In this document: piece by piece, positions 24,872 through 39,091 of the stretch
Position numbering within the stretch: the first letter of the stretch is position 1
Layout: each line of letters starts with the position of its first letter
Origin: Parus major
Lineage: Eukaryota; Chordata; Aves; Passeriformes; Paridae
DNA length: 64,000 bases
Reading direction: 5' to 3'
Assembly (NCBI RefSeq): GCF_001522545.3
Contig: NC_031769.1
Span: 6,602,131 to 6,666,130, forward strand
Position numbers and translations under genes: made by a program
The notes under the pieces: model-generated
What the model saw: only the letters and a program-made list of their open reading frames with translations
Databases searched by the model: none
Told to the model about the DNA's origin: nothing

Positions 24872-24872
24872 T
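24797..24872. repeat. (CTTT)n microsatellite, left of gap
   Basis: A pure tetranucleotide run of about 76 bp that continues up to the assembly gap. All pyrimidines lie on the plus strand. Confidence 0.97.
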
Positions 24873-25274
24873 NNNNNNNNNNNNNNNNNNNNNNNNNNNN
24901 NNNNNNNNNNNNNNNNNNNNNNNNNNNNNNNNNNNNNNNNNNNNNNNNNNNNNNNNNNNNNNNNNNNNNNNNNNNNNNNNNNNNNNNNNNNNNNNNNNNN
25001 NNNNNNNNNNNNNNNNNNNNNNNNNNNNNNNNNNNNNNNNNNNNNNNNNNNNNNNNNNNNNNNNNNNNNNNNNNNNNNNNNNNNNNNNNNNNNNNNNNNN
25101 NNNNNNNNNNNNNNNNNNNNNNNNNNNNNNNNNNNNNNNNNNNNNNNNNNNNNNNNNNNNNNNNNNNNNNNNNNNNNNNNNNNNNNNNNNNNNNNNNNNN
25201 NNNNNNNNNNNNNNNNNNNNNNNNNNNNNNNNNNNNNNNNNNNNNNNNNNNNNNNNNNNNNNNNNNNNNNNNNN
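24873..25274. other. Assembly gap (402 N) inside CTTT repeat
   Basis: An unbroken run of N flanked on both sides by CTTT repeats. The true array length is unknown and the N count may be only an estimate. Open frames spanning it on either strand are artefacts. Confidence 0.99.
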
Positions 25275-25371
<97 letters not shown>

Positions 25372-25382
25372 TTCTCCCTCCA
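25275..25382. repeat. (CTTT)n grading into (CT)n, right of gap
   Basis: The tract begins as pure CTTT units, changes to CT dinucleotides near 25316, then alternates CT blocks with short CTTT interruptions and ends in CCCTCC. It remains pure pyrimidine on the plus strand throughout. Confidence 0.95.
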
Positions 25383-25777
25383 TCTTTTCTGTAGCCTTTT
25401 ATTGACACTAATGGATGGCAGTTGTTTAAATGAATAATTAAGTCGATTCAGGTTTAAATATTGATTAATTGTTAAGGAGCCTGGGTTCAAAGTGTGTGCC
25501 TGCACAAAGGACTGGCACATGTGAGAAGGGAAATACACCAGGAAGGAAAAGACCATATAGTATTTTGACCACTATATTGAGTGGTTTTGTAATAAATTAC
25601 TAAAAAGCTTTAAAAAATTATACTATAAATTTTTCAGCTCCAGATCTAATCTTGCTGTAAGAGAATATAATTTTCCACATTACACTGCTATAAAGAAAAA
25701 ATGTGTGACATACCCATGCCTACTGGCAGAGAGGCAAAGAAAATCCATTACAAGAACATCCAGATGTTTTTGTAATG

Positions 25778-25992
25778 TCACTGTGGTGCCTGATTGTACT
25801 TGAATGCAGGTTGGTGTTTGAAATCCAGATCCACTTCCCAAACTGTGCATTCCTCACCAGCCACATGACAGTTCTCACAAATGATCACACCATGAATGAT
25901 ATCTAATATCAATCCATATGAAAGTTTTGAGTCTGAATTTATGCTGCAGTTATGTGGTGCTAATGGCAGATCCTCAGCTGAAACAAACTTTT
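25778..25992 (-). other. Candidate exon or ORF segment (minus strand)
   Basis: On the minus strand a strong acceptor, GACTTTCCTGTCTTTAACAG, precedes an open segment containing KFVSAEDLPLAPHNCSINSD and then GLILDIIHGVIICENCHVAG, running to a stop at 25778. An internal GGCTG|GTGAGG could serve as a donor. The phases available do not join cleanly to the frame used at 23636-23957, so a common transcript is unproven. No family is recognised. Confidence 0.2.
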
Positions 25993-28900
25993 CTGTTAAA
26001 GACAGGAAAGTCACTGTGATTTAGAACAAAATTGGAATAAATTTTCTTAGCAGAAGCATTTAATAGAAGACAGAAATGTCCTGTAGGATGCTGCATCCCA
26101 ATGGATCACTTATTTTAGGAAGCAGCAGAAACTCTCAATTGCAGATCTCCCCTGCTATCTCCTGCATCTCCATTTCTTGTATCAGCAGGTGGCAGCTGTA
26201 TGACAAGGGCAGTTACACTTCTGATATCAAAAGATTTGGTTTAGGTTTAGTACGGCAAAAGTGAGATCAGTATTTGGTTTCCTCTTTTTATACCTTAGAC
26301 AAGTGTCAGTGTTTGTTAGATCTCTGCCTAGATGGAGACTGGCGAGGGAGAGCTGGGTTTAAGAAAGAGGTAAAACCAATTTGATCAGTAAACAGGAAGA
26401 AAAAGCAACACTTCTACTTGCTGATCCATACAAAAAAACCCATTTTTCTTTCACAGAAAAACCCAAGGAAGTGATTTTTCATTCTGGGCAAAACTGCAGA
26501 AACGACATGAAAAGCGCTTTTTCCAAGGATTTTTCTCCAAGGCAGATGCACCTCGAATCCCAATGACGACAGAGGGCTGGTGTGCTGTGCAGTCCCCATG
26601 CTCCAGGGGAGGATGGAGTGTATCAGTCCTGAATTACAAGTGAACAAGCCATGTCCTTCTGCTCCATTCAGATCAGGGTGATCTATCTGTCTGTCTGTCA
26701 GTCTCAGCAATGGTGCTGCTGCCCCTCGTCAGGATACGTCAGCACTTGCCATGCAAAATTCACTGGCAATAGCACTTTTTGACTTCCATTATTATTCATT
26801 TCACTATCAGGCTGCAATACCCCTGTGGCTGAGAGACTCAGAATTAAAGGAACCTTTCTGTGTGAAATAAGCAGTAAATCTCTGAAGTAATCATCTGTTT
26901 TGGTGTATCTGGTGTGCAAGCCTGGACATTCTGTTTCTGGTGGCATCAATTTATTATATCAAGAGCTGTGGTGTCACTATCAGAAGCTCCAGATGCTTCT
27001 GTGCCTGCATGTGGAAAGTCAAAGCAAGGAAAGGGATTCTGGCTTTGATTGTTTTTTGTAGCACATTTTTGTTGGAAATGGTGATCTGAGGCAAACACGA
27101 ATTTTAAGAGGAGAAGTAAAGTTGCAAGAGACCATTGTTGTAGAGAATTCTGCCTGTCAGCATTGAGTAACACATTTCCACAAACCAACACACTGGCTTC
27201 TAAGAGGGGAACAAGCAGGACTGTAAGGATTAGTTTTTCTTCCAGAGACCAGTGTTTGCTGCTTTGTAGGGAGGTTTGTAATCCTGCACAGCAGTTTTTA
27301 TTCCTCACTTGGCTAGTCCATGTCTGGTAACAATGCCCTGCTTGCTGTGGTGTGCTCTGTGCCATGAAAGATTGGCACCACTGGGGTGAGAAACAGGGAG
27401 CAGGCTGGAGGAGACACAGCTCTGAGGAGGATGACCACAAGGAGGATGACCATAAGGAGATATTTGGTCTTTTCAGCAACCAGACAAGAGCCCTTTGTGT
27501 TTGTGCTTTCAGATAGTGACCCCATGTCTCATGATTTGATAAATCAATATCTCCAGAAACAATCTAGCCAGGCCTGGATTTCAAACATCCCCAAACAGTA
27601 AACTACTTCAGAGCTGTTCTGCATAACAGGGGTGAGTGGAGAGGTCATTTGTTTATATTTCTATGATCAAGATGTGCCCTAGAGCCCTCCTGAAGGTCTT
27701 AGCACAAATACACTCTCTAATACCCAGCTGAGAACTAAAAAGCTGCATTGAAACTTGACTGGTTTTAAAAGAATCAGAATCAGACCAGCATTAAGTGCTT
27801 TCTAAAACTTTGGCTTCCCTTGAGTTTTTTTTGACAATTCAGAATAATTCTTTGATGTGCTACCAGCAGAAATACTTCTATCCAGTATTAATTTGAAGAA
27901 ACAGCAGTTTTACTCTCATGAAAGAAGCACCAATATGAAGGCTTGGACCTTTTCAGCAGCCAGTGCAAGATGTCACGGGAGTGTTATCAACATAAGAGTG
28001 ACCATACCAATTGGGATAAAAAGTCTATTTTTATCCTAGCAGTGCATCCTGCTGCTGCTTATCAAGCCTCAGTGCTCAGGTCCTGCAAATCCCTGAGGTG
28101 GAGGGACTGGCTGTGAAAAAGCTGTGTGAGGCCTGTGTTGAGAGCACTGACTGAGTGGCTCAGCCAGTTGTGTTGTGTTTTGCAGCTCTTCCCTGCCACA
28201 TGGACAGCAGCCACCTAGAGCCACTGATAACTCAACTAATGCTTAACTACAGTGGGAATCAAATCTGAAACAAATAACAAAATCTAAGATTAATTTTCCT
28301 TTCTATTACCTTTTACTAACTTGACTGGTGAAACTTCCAGGCTTTCAGCTGTTGATACCCAGGTCCCCCTGTGGTCCTTTCATTTTCCACCTGCTACATC
28401 CTTCTGATCCCAAGAGAGCTTTAAGGCAAAGGTTAAATGTTGCCATTGGTATTTTGGCTATTTCGTCCCTGGGCTCCCTTAGGAGGAGTGAATGCCCTGG
28501 TTAATGGCTGGTGTCCACTTTTACCACTTGTCCCAGCACCTCTTCTGTGATTATTCAGTTTCAGACAGACCTATGGGCTATACACAACTCTTCTCAGTTT
28601 ATTTATAACACTCTACAGCTAACACCTGTACAAAGAATTTATTAACTACCTGACAATAGCCTTGTCTTTCCTGAGTGATCCTTGTCCACTGGGAGTATCA
28701 GTTGGCCCTACAGGCTCTCTAGGCAGGCATTTTGCTTCTGGTGTATTGGAAGAAGAAATTACTATTTGTTTTCATCTTTTAATCAATTGCTTCTGAAATA
28801 GTTTTTTCCATGAACCTGATTTTATTTTGTGTTTACTATAAAGAATTTATGATACTTCACTAGTATTTTTCTTACTATTATTTGTTTTGGATACAGTTTC

Positions 28901-31900
28901 AGTCTGTGGAATGATACCTTCTTAATTCTAGTAACTTCTTTTTCTTTGCAGTGCCATCCTGCTGCTTTCCTGTTATCCTTCAAGATTTCCTTAATGGGTG
29001 GTATTCACTGTGCTTCCAGTTTCACATCCTTCAGTAGTCCTCACACTGCCTAAAAGATTTTAATTCCCTCAGCTGGTTGATTTAACTTTTTAACAAGCTT
29101 CCTCATTTTTATCAAAGTTGTCTATTAGAGTTTAGCTCTACTACACTGGACTTTTGTTGTGGTGGCAGAGATATTGAATCTCAGCTCATTTTAGTCCCTG
29201 TTAAAAGTGGAGCTTCCACTGTGCAGGTCTGAATCAGAGCTAGAGCATTGCTCAGTGTGAAGGCAGGGGCTGCTTTTCAATCTCACCATCTGCTCCAATG
29301 AACTATTGCAGATAACTGGAATCCCTGAATATATTAATAAGATCATTCCTGTTTCACACTGCAATAACTGTTTTAGAGGATCCACTCAGGGAATTTGCCA
29401 GCATACAAAACTGAAACCCACGCTCCTGAAATTATCCATTCACAGCCAGCCTTCACCAGCAGGGTGGAGAACAAATTGAAGAATGGGAGCTACCCTCAAA
29501 ATTTGAACCATAATTTCCCCTTGCACACATTTCACTTCATCAACAGCCAGTGCTTGGTCTTTGCTGGAGTGGGAGCAGTGATCCTTAATTCACTAATTCA
29601 TCACTGATTTGCCAATCCTTTCCAAACAGACTGGACCTGCAGGTGGCTGCAGGGCAGGAGAGGAGGGGATCTTATCAAAGGCACAGAAGGAAAATCCCCT
29701 CCAACTTCAAGCCAAGCCCAGTCCTTGGGGGTGTGTTTGTACCATATGGCACCACACAGCTCTGAGAAACAAATCTGAACACACAACCTAATGTTGCATC
29801 TTGATGGTTTTTCACACTGAGGGAAATTTCGGCATATCCCAGCATAACCGTGATATGTACTCCACTTTGTTTATTTTTTCATTTATTTTTATTTTAATTT
29901 TTTTTTTCTTTTTTGTCTGGGGTTTGTAGTATTGGGAAGAAGAACTAAAATGTACTAGAGTACTAGTACTAGCATTAAAGTGAAGAACTAACATCAAATA
30001 TACTTCTTTCTGCCCTGAGGTAATGTGATATTCTAAGTCTCCTCCCTATTTTGTATGCATTGTATTCTCTATTGTGTATGCATTTATGTCTGTAATGAAT
30101 TTATAGGTGTTTTTTTGAGCAGGGCTGGGGTAGTTTTCACAGGAGAGAAGACCACATTTCTAAATCATGAGTGCAGGGAGTTACCATCACAGATGGTGGC
30201 TTTTACTCTGTGCTGTTACATCCTGCTACAAATGTGGATTCAGATACAGCTGAGGTGAAAGCAGACCAATGCCTGCTCAGCTTCTGACATTTTTGTTCTT
30301 GCACTGTGGATATCCTTAGATGAGATGAAAACTTATCAGGGACTAATGACCTGGTGATGCTATCCTGGCAAAATCCAAAGCAAGAGGAAAGTATGCAGGT
30401 GAACAATGATAACTGAGGGTACACATTACTCTTCTCCTGAAAATGATTATTTTTTTTTTGGAAAACAAAGGAGAAAAGTCCACACTCTAAGCACAACACT
30501 AACAGTGATGTATCACAGTGTTTACCTCTCCCTCTTCCTAAGATTGAGTAAAGACAATTCCTATCGCTGAGTTGCACTCCTGGCAGTTTTGGATACAGTT
30601 TGGCAATGGTGTCACACTATTGGCAAGAGCTCAAATGAACAGAAACCTATGAAGATATCTAATGACAACTGCAAATTCTGAATGTGTTTGTCTAGTATCT
30701 TGTACAATATCTCTGTAATTATTTATCCTGCTCTCTAGCATTCCTTGTAGCATTGGCCTCTCAATGGAGCATAAAGGAGTGCAGAGATCTCTGGAACACA
30801 ACTAAAACACAGATTGGAATTCTCACTTTATTTCCATGGGCTGTCTCATGACAAATATTTAATTGGCTGTAGATCAGTAAAGCACATATACCACCTGCCA
30901 ACATCTTTATTTGGAAAGAAATCATTGAGAAGTTTGGTCACTGCAATGTCACTCTTGCTAAGAGCAGGTAGGACTGGGACAACATGTTATGGCAGTCTTA
31001 TTTGCAGGTTCTTGTAATTTCATTAGGATTTGATTGTTTCTCCTAGACAATTTTATAGGGCTTTTTTTTATTTTATTTTTTCAGTTTCTATAGATTGTTA
31101 GAGAAGATGACGCTGCTCCAGCAGATCTCACAGCAAATGCTCTTATGAACTCTGGATGCCATGGACACTACTGGGAGCTTTTCTCCTTTACAGTGAATTA
31201 CAAAGCTGAAATGTGAAAAAACAAGTTTGCTCCCTTTATTGCTTCTTTGTGGTGCACAAGGGCAGTTTCAGTGTCTATTCTGCCACTGGCCCTTCAACAT
31301 GAATATCAGACTCTGAATACCTGGATTTGTTCAGGAGCTCTGGGGAGAACAAGTTCAACAGGACAGAAATATCGCAACAGACAAAACAAAACCTGCATTT
31401 TATTCCTTATTCAGCGCCTTAACTGCTGCATGATTCCAAACTCTACTTTTTGTGCATTGGGGTTTTTGCCAAGATTGATTTCATCCAACTTTAGGTGTCA
31501 CCCTTCTAGTTAAAAGGAAAGAAAGATGTATATTTAGGGAGTGGCTCATCTGACCTATCTTAGATGTCATCTTTGGCTTCAGAAGAATCACACCATTGAT
31601 CAAGACATGCTTCACCTTGTCATACATAAGAGTCATGATGGGTCACATGAATCACTTACACTTGGAAGAAAAATCACTGACAGGAGAACTTGGTGCCTCC
31701 TTATCCTTATTTTCACATAAACACTTCAACTGCACAAGAGAGAGAGTCACCAAGGCCACAGGGGCCTTCATCTGTTTCCTGTGATCACATACTGAGCAGC
31801 ACTATCTGTTTCTGAGGGCACAGTTCTGCTTTATTTATGAGTCTAGTTATTTTAAGGCAGAAGAAAAATCAGAGCTTCTGAAGAAATCCTCAAGCTTTTC

Positions 31901-34900
31901 ATCCTAGAGTAAGATGCTGCTTGTAGGCAAAGAAAAAACAGCTTGGGAGATGGGGTATGACAGTACTTTCTGACTACATTTAAGCACAAGAAAAGCAGTT
32001 CTGGGTGTCGTGTGGATGGAACTGGCTGACAGCACAAGTCATGGTGAGCTTAAGCCCTTCCTTGAGTAGAGATAGTGAAAAAATTCTAGAAATAAATGAT
32101 AGGTCTCACGTACCACTTGTGTTTCAGTCTATTTTGATTTCCAGCAAATGGCCCCAAGGCTAAAAAGAGGCAAACTTACTTTTCTTGGGAGATAAGAGGA
32201 AGAAACCCCAACCCTGTTGCGACTAAAGGACTTGAAGGGACACGGTGACAGGCATGTGAAGAGATTGACCTAACACTTGATCAAACATTTCTAATATGTT
32301 AGAAAACTTATTCCTTCTGAACACTGATGCTGATATGCCCTTGGGACACATAGCAGGGATCAGACTTGAATATAAATGTGTGCTGGAAAGGCTGTTCACT
32401 GAATAGGGGAAACCTGTGCATTGTGAGTGCCTCCTGTGCAGATCACAGCAGCTGCTGGGGGCAATCTGCTGTAGATAATATATCCTCATACCACAGTCTT
32501 ATACAAACCTATATCTCCACCAGTACTTTATATTCCTCCACTTACACAGTGGAGGAGAAGGGTTGGAGGGTTGGGTGTCATCTTCATCAGACACCAAGTG
32601 TTTGACCAGCTTCCAGTGTCTGGTTATGCTCCCAGTGGGTATCTTTTAAGGATAATTGATTCCACCCACAGATAGATCATGTCTGAGTATGAAAAAAGCC
32701 TTGAACGTTGTTTAAATTTTACAGGTAGAGTGGGATCAGTCTGAGCACTTGAGCTCTCTTCCTCCCAGAGAGAGGAACCATTTTATCTTACTTTGTTTCC
32801 TTTTTCAGTCAATTAGCAGAAAGAAGCAATTTAGAGGATGATGTATGCAATTGCTTAGCCATCAGCTTTAGAGCGAGATAAATCATAATACAGATTCTCT
32901 TGACTGGGCATGGAGACAAAGGTTGAGTCATGTTTAAGTGAATGTGAGCCAGACTTTACTGAATCATTTCTGCCCCAACTTTTCCTGCTATGCATTTCTT
33001 CTTGCCATCTCAAGGACAGCAGTCAATGCAGGACAGAACAGTGTCAGACTAGGAAAACAAACAGCAAACCCAGCAGTATTAAGGCATCACCTTGTAATAA
33101 AAAATTGGCAGGCAAGTCTGATGAACAGAGCTGTGTGAAAGATACCCATCATACTGAACTTTGGAGGCAGCACTGGAGCACAGCTGACTTGAAAAAAATA
33201 AAATATATGTACTTCAGATTTTAGATTTGGGTTGAAAAGCCAACATATGTATCTGCCTGGAACTAGTGCTTCAGTTTGCTATGTTCACCTCTGGAAAATT
33301 GTTGCTCATCCAACTGTGAATATGACAGAGAGCCAGGCTCCCTCGAGGGAAGCACAGGAGCAGGCAGTTTCAGTGGATAAAGTATATCATTGGCACACAC
33401 ACACCGAGCAAAGGCGTGCTGGGGAGCCCCACTTCTGAGTGATGGCAAGTAAATCAGAAATAATATCCTAGGCCAAGGGACCACAGCTCTGGAGGTTGTT
33501 GTGATATGGTTATATGGATGGAAGGTGGAAGTGAATGGCCTTCAGATGCAAGGACATTCAGGGAGGTGTCTGGGTAAGTGAGGTAACTCCAGAAACAGAG
33601 AGGCAGCACTGCAAAGGCCCACAGGGATACAAACAGCAGGTAGCACTAACAGGCACCATGGAGATGGGCTTAATGTGGTTGGAGGGGGATTAGACTTTAT
33701 TTTGTGGCTGTTTGATGATTTTGTGTTTGTTCCATGAGAAAGGTGTCTCAACATGGAAGAAGCTGGAAGTGAAAGGCCTGCACCCTGGTGAGACAGCAAA
33801 CCATCAAGTGGAGGAAAACTGAGCTAAAGACCCACTCACAGCACGAACCCTGACTGATTGCAGCAGTTGAAAAGGGGCCTGGGAGTGAGGTGTTACCAAG
33901 GCAGAGGTGCCTGTGCCCACCAGGGAAAACTTGTGCTTGTACAAAAAGCAGAAAAGCAGTGCTGGGAGGGGACTGAGTCTCAGCTGCCTGGATGGCCTAA
34001 CCCTGGGGAGTGACAGTCTTTGCTCAGTTTAGTGAGGTGTTTCCTTTTCTTCATTCCTATCTACCCCTTCAAAAGGCTAAAGGCTTGTCCCAGCAGGGAA
34101 ATCTGGAAAAGCCAGAGTACAAACCCAAGATCTAGATGTTGATTTCCCATACTGATGAAATATTAGTCAAATGTTACTTGACCCAGCTGAGCTAGTGTGG
34201 CTGCTGGAGAGCCACAGAGCTGATACACTGGTCAGGGATCCTCACAGGACAAAACAAAAATTGAATTAACCCTTTTGATATTCGGCCCAGACCACAATTC
34301 CAGCAAGCACATCCCAGCATGGACATTATGGTCCCATTCCAGTGGAGCCAATGAATCAAGCCTCTCATCCCCTGCTAATACTGTTGACTGCATGTTAGAC
34401 ACCCCATGCTTCTCCAGTCGCCTTCACAGCAGATGTCCAAGGAACCACAGCTGATGCCCTGCTATTGTCACTCTCTGCAATACCTGAACAAACTAGAGAA
34501 AAAACAACAAAAATCACCTGCATGTGAGGTGAATTCCAAAGGTCAATGTGTGCTGGGGAGCACCATGGAAGAGCCTGAAAGTGGAAAGGAGCAGGCTGCC
34601 TTCATACAGACTCATCAGGTCCACAGCAGCCCTTTGTGCCCACAATGAGTTGTGTTCAGCGTGTAAAACCAGATATCAGATTCATGTGAATCCAATAGGC
34701 TAAGCTATAAAATTCTTAATATAATATTGAGGTGTTACTCTGATGTAATAGGCCATTTAGAAAAAAATGGATATAGATTTTCTGTCTTTTACCTGATCCA
34801 TTTCCTTTCTTACAAAGGAGAAGGAGCAGCTAAAGAGGAAAGTGCTGTACTCTTGTTTCATAACCATTCCTCTGACGCTTATGGTGATGCTTTAATGGAG

Positions 34901-37900
34901 ATGCTTTGAATCATTTGCTTTATATTGCTGTTACCTGTTATTTTCATATCCACTTTCCATTACAGTTAAGCCAAACACCCATTTAGTAATTCTTACCCAA
35001 GGCCACGAGCAAACAATAGCAAGATATTTAGTGTTACTAAAAAGACTTGGGAACTTTGTGTGTCCATAAACTGTACAAATATTATTGTGGACCAAATGAG
35101 TTTGCACACATGGCTGGGATTTATGCTCAGAGCTGTAGATTTTGTAGTTGTGCAGGGTTCTTGGCATCTGTGCTCCAGGAGTGGGGAATTTCAGCAATTT
35201 GTTATAAAACACTGCATTGCAAAAAGCTTGAGCACGTTTTTATGCAAAAGATTGAGTGCATGTTGCATATCCTTTCCTGGCACCTTGTCTGCAGGGAGGT
35301 TGGGCTCACAGCAACCACAAAAAGAGGCAAGTCCCTTGATGAAGCAGTAAAACTCCTGGATTTGACCCTGTGGATCCTTAATACCAGTATCAGAGCAGAG
35401 GAGTGCTGGGGCTGCTTCCAGAGTTAATTGAAATTTCCTATATTATGATAGTCTGGAAAAAAATTGTGGGTTTACCCAAATATATATAGATTAAAAGCAA
35501 GAATAACAGATATCTATCATCAAAAATATTTTGCTCAAGGCAAATAAAATTCTCTAAACCTCTCTGTCTCTCCCTGTCACACAAGGTTTCCCGCTGCCAA
35601 CCTAAGGTAAGAGTTTGAAGGCAGCAAAACATTCTACTTTTGACATTTTCTGAATACATCATTTTTCACTGTGAAGCCATCTTATACCTTAGAATTTGCT
35701 AAACCTTTGACATATCATAAAAACCACAAACAACAGCAAACAAGAACAGCAGCAAAGCGACACATACTTCACTGAAACCTTTAAATAAAATTGTTTTTTT
35801 CCCATTTTGTCTTACAGGTCCATTGAATTGATTTGTTCTCCTCTGGTTGCTGTGTAATGCAGGGGGTTTGGGATTTGGGAGAAGAAAGGGTACTTTTGGA
35901 GATATTTAATTCAATCCTTCATTTTTCAGCTTCTTTCAGCGATGCCTTTAACGATTCAATTCTTCAGACATGCCATTGTGGGTATGTGTGTAACACATTG
36001 TCACTTACCTGCCTCTTACAACCCAGGAGTATCAGGAGTGGTAGCCTGAACAATAATGGGAAGCTGTATTATGTTATTTCATCCAGAATATTGTACAAAG
36101 CAGGGGACAAGTTCACTGTCAGCCGCTCTGAGGGCAGAATCTATCATCTGGGTGCTGTGGAAATGAATAGGTTACATTCCCTGGTTTATCTGAATGCACC
36201 TCTTCACTTACACTAAATTGGGTGCTGAATGCAGGCTTCTTCCCAAAGTTAAAATAGAGTAAGTTGGACGCAGCCAAATGCAACTTGAGCAAGGCAAGGG
36301 AACTAATGATTTGTAAAGTCTGTGTTTAGTAAATAACAAAGCAAAAATGAAAGGATTGTCAAGAAGGCTTGGTTCTAATGATAAGTAAAAAGATTTGGTC
36401 CTAAAATCAAACCCTTTATGTTCTGTTAATTAACACTTAATCATGCTTAGTAGTCATTAACTATCCTGTGGTTTTCCCACTACCTTAACTGTTAATTCAG
36501 TGAGACAAACCTGGTTGTTAACTGATGGGTAGGGATGTCTTTAGAACACCATAAATCATATTGACCAGTGATTGTCTAATAGCTTTTTGTTCCCAGTCCC
36601 TTTTGAAAACCTTTTCCTGATGCACTGGGACATGACTTAGTGGAGATGAGGGATTTATAATTTTGTACTGTTCTTGCTTTAACAAGATTGTGTTAAAAGA
36701 TGAATAAAAAAATATTTGAATCACATTATAGTGCTAACACACACATTCCACTTCCCCCCACCCCCCTGCAATGCCAAAACAATCCCAAACAAGAAAAACA
36801 AAAAAGAAATTATTCTCAGCATAATTGTTAGTGAAATTCCACTGCCAGAAGGCACCCTGTTTCCTGTATAGTAGTAAAACTGTTCTGGAGTCATGAGCTA
36901 CAAAATCCTATCCATGGATCACGTCATCCCAGTGAGGATGTACTTGCTCCCTAATCATTCCTAAAACAAGTTTTTCAGTCTGATCCTTCAGATACTCCTG
37001 AATAGCACAGCCTGGATTTCAGAGTGTCCTCCAACAGCTCCATTTCCACCAAAACTTCCCCCTGAATGGGGAAATGTGCCTTTCTCCTGAGCAGGCTAAA
37101 GATTGCTCTGTACCTGAAACTGAGCACTGATTTATGCCATGTTGAGAAAAGCTCTTTCCCTGCAAGTGTTTGGTTCCAGTGCCAGATCTGGATTCCTCTG
37201 GGTCATCCTTGCTCCTGTGGCCTGTGGTGGAGAGGGGGCTGGTACCTCCTCTTGCTTGCATGGCTGGTACTCCCTCTGAATGAATGTTTCCCTTGTTGCA
37301 ACTCCTAAGAAGTTAAAAGGTAAAGGATTGTAAAAGAACAGAGGTGGATAGCTTGAATACAAGAATTTTAAAGGAACCAGCCGAAGTACTCTTAAATTCT
37401 TTAAAACTGATGGTTAGCAAGACCATGAAACTGTAGGAAAGTAAATACTGATGTTTTTAAAGGATAATTAGTATGACTAGGGTAATTACAGTTCTTTCAG
37501 TATGACATTGATTCCAGAGAAGATAATGGAACAGTCAATCTGGGATTTGACTGATGCAGGATTAAAAGACAGTAATATAATTAATGCTAATCTGCCTAAG
37601 ATTATTAGCAGTAGATCTTGTCAAACTAAAGTGGATAACTTTACTTGATAGCTTTACAAACTGTGCTGATAAGGAGAATAATATCCCTTTGATAGACTTA
37701 GGCTTTGCTAAGAAATTTGCCTTAGTCCCACATAGAAAAGTAGAAAATCAACATGGATGCATTGAATTGATTAAAAGCTGCTAATGGGAAGAACTCAAAA
37801 CATTCCTGTAAATTAGAGATCATTACAGGACAGGTGACCTGCTAGTAAAGATTGCTATTTAACAGTTCTGTCAATGCTTTGAATAAAATCCTATCAGATA

Positions 37901-39044
37901 AACCAAGGTAATGACAGTAATATTGGGGGAGTGATAAATAACGAGAGGAGGTGTGATGGAGATGGAATGAGCTGCATTGATTGGCAAACTGAGCTTGGCC
38001 AAGCAATGTGTAACAGCAAATACAAGTCATAAATTGAACAAAGAACAAAGGAATGGGCTCTGGACAGAGGCTGCTGCTCAAGAAATTGGTTCCCTGGAAG
38101 GTCTGGCCAAGATGAATGAAACTGACTCACTGCAGACTCCTTGTTTGGGGGTCTCACCAGGGGGGTGGAGAGGTTTCTTAGATTGTCAACTAGGGGACCA
38201 TTCAATCAGTTTTGTGAGGTTTGGACATTCTAAATTCGGTTGGTTGTTGTTGTAGGTTGTTTTTGTTTTATCATAGGTCTATACATAACCAGAGTCTTCA
38301 TTTAGCAAGTTACCCAGGACCATTTCTTCCATTAAGCATATGTTTAAATAGTTTGCTGAGCTGGGGACCTTCGCCACAAGATACTCTTCCATTATCTTGT
38401 GGTTGTTTTTTTCCCTTGGTTTCATAAACTCATTTGGATGCAGTGGTTTTCTGTGGTTTAATTTACTTTCTCTGTGTTATTATTGTCTCCAAACTGTGTA
38501 TATTTACAAAAGGAATTAAATGAGTTCTATTTATTTTACAGCCTGTAATGGCCCTTTTGGAGGGAAGCCATTATGTAGATACTTAGAACATACATCTTTT
38601 CGCATTAGAAAGCTCTCATGACATAAATACAAGAAAACAAATATCAGGCTCAGTCCTGGGAACAATTTATCGCAAAACAGGCTTTATTTCCAAGAACAGC
38701 TCTGTAAAAAACCTGAACTATTCATTCAGCTGTGAGTATCTCCTGATTTTTCCCCATTAAAGCAGGAGTTTTGTTATAGATGTCTGGGTAAAATTGTCAT
38801 TAAAAAATGCATGTGCTTGTTTGTGAGCAATTGCACGTGCAGAAATCACAACCAGTTTCAGTAGGACTGTTCCTGTTGCTCCCAGTCTCAGCTCAGTTAC
38901 ATGAAGCTGATTTAAGAACCCTTTTGTTTTTGTTTGTTTGTGTTGCATAGTCAGTACAGAAAACTTAAGCAGAAGCTGAATCTGGACCAGTGTAATGAAT
39001 GGAATGTTGCATTAGAAAGGTGAAAGGATATTTCTGGTAATGGG
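25993..39044. other. Long unique non-coding region
   Basis: 13 kb without a recognisable gene, LTR or LINE. Small items: a (TCTG)n tract at 26684-26700; an imperfect 15-bp tandem duplication (GGAGGATGACCACAA / GGAGGATGACCATAA) near 27426-27455; unrecognised open frames of 177 codons (26946-27479, minus), 127 codons (35833-36216, plus) and 126 codons (35047-35427, plus); and a C-rich run near 36752-36768. The stretch at about 36418-36512 is rich in TTAAT/ATTAA words and could be a conserved non-coding element. Confidence 0.45.
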
Positions 39045-39091
39045 GAGGAGAGGAGAGGAGAGGAGAGGAGAGGAGAGGAGAGGAGAGGAGA
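39045..39091 (+). repeat. (GGAGA)n pentanucleotide repeat, left of gap
   Basis: About nine pure copies of a GGAGA-type unit, running into the gap. All purines lie on the plus strand. Confidence 0.97.

Noticed and set aside
24747..25556. Open frames of about 200-270 codons across the first N run, both strands
   Set aside because: Most of the length is undetermined bases and the rest is CTTT/GAAA repeat. These are not genes.
26946..27479. 177-codon minus-strand frame
   Set aside because: Leucine- and serine-rich translation without recognisable motifs or good splice borders.
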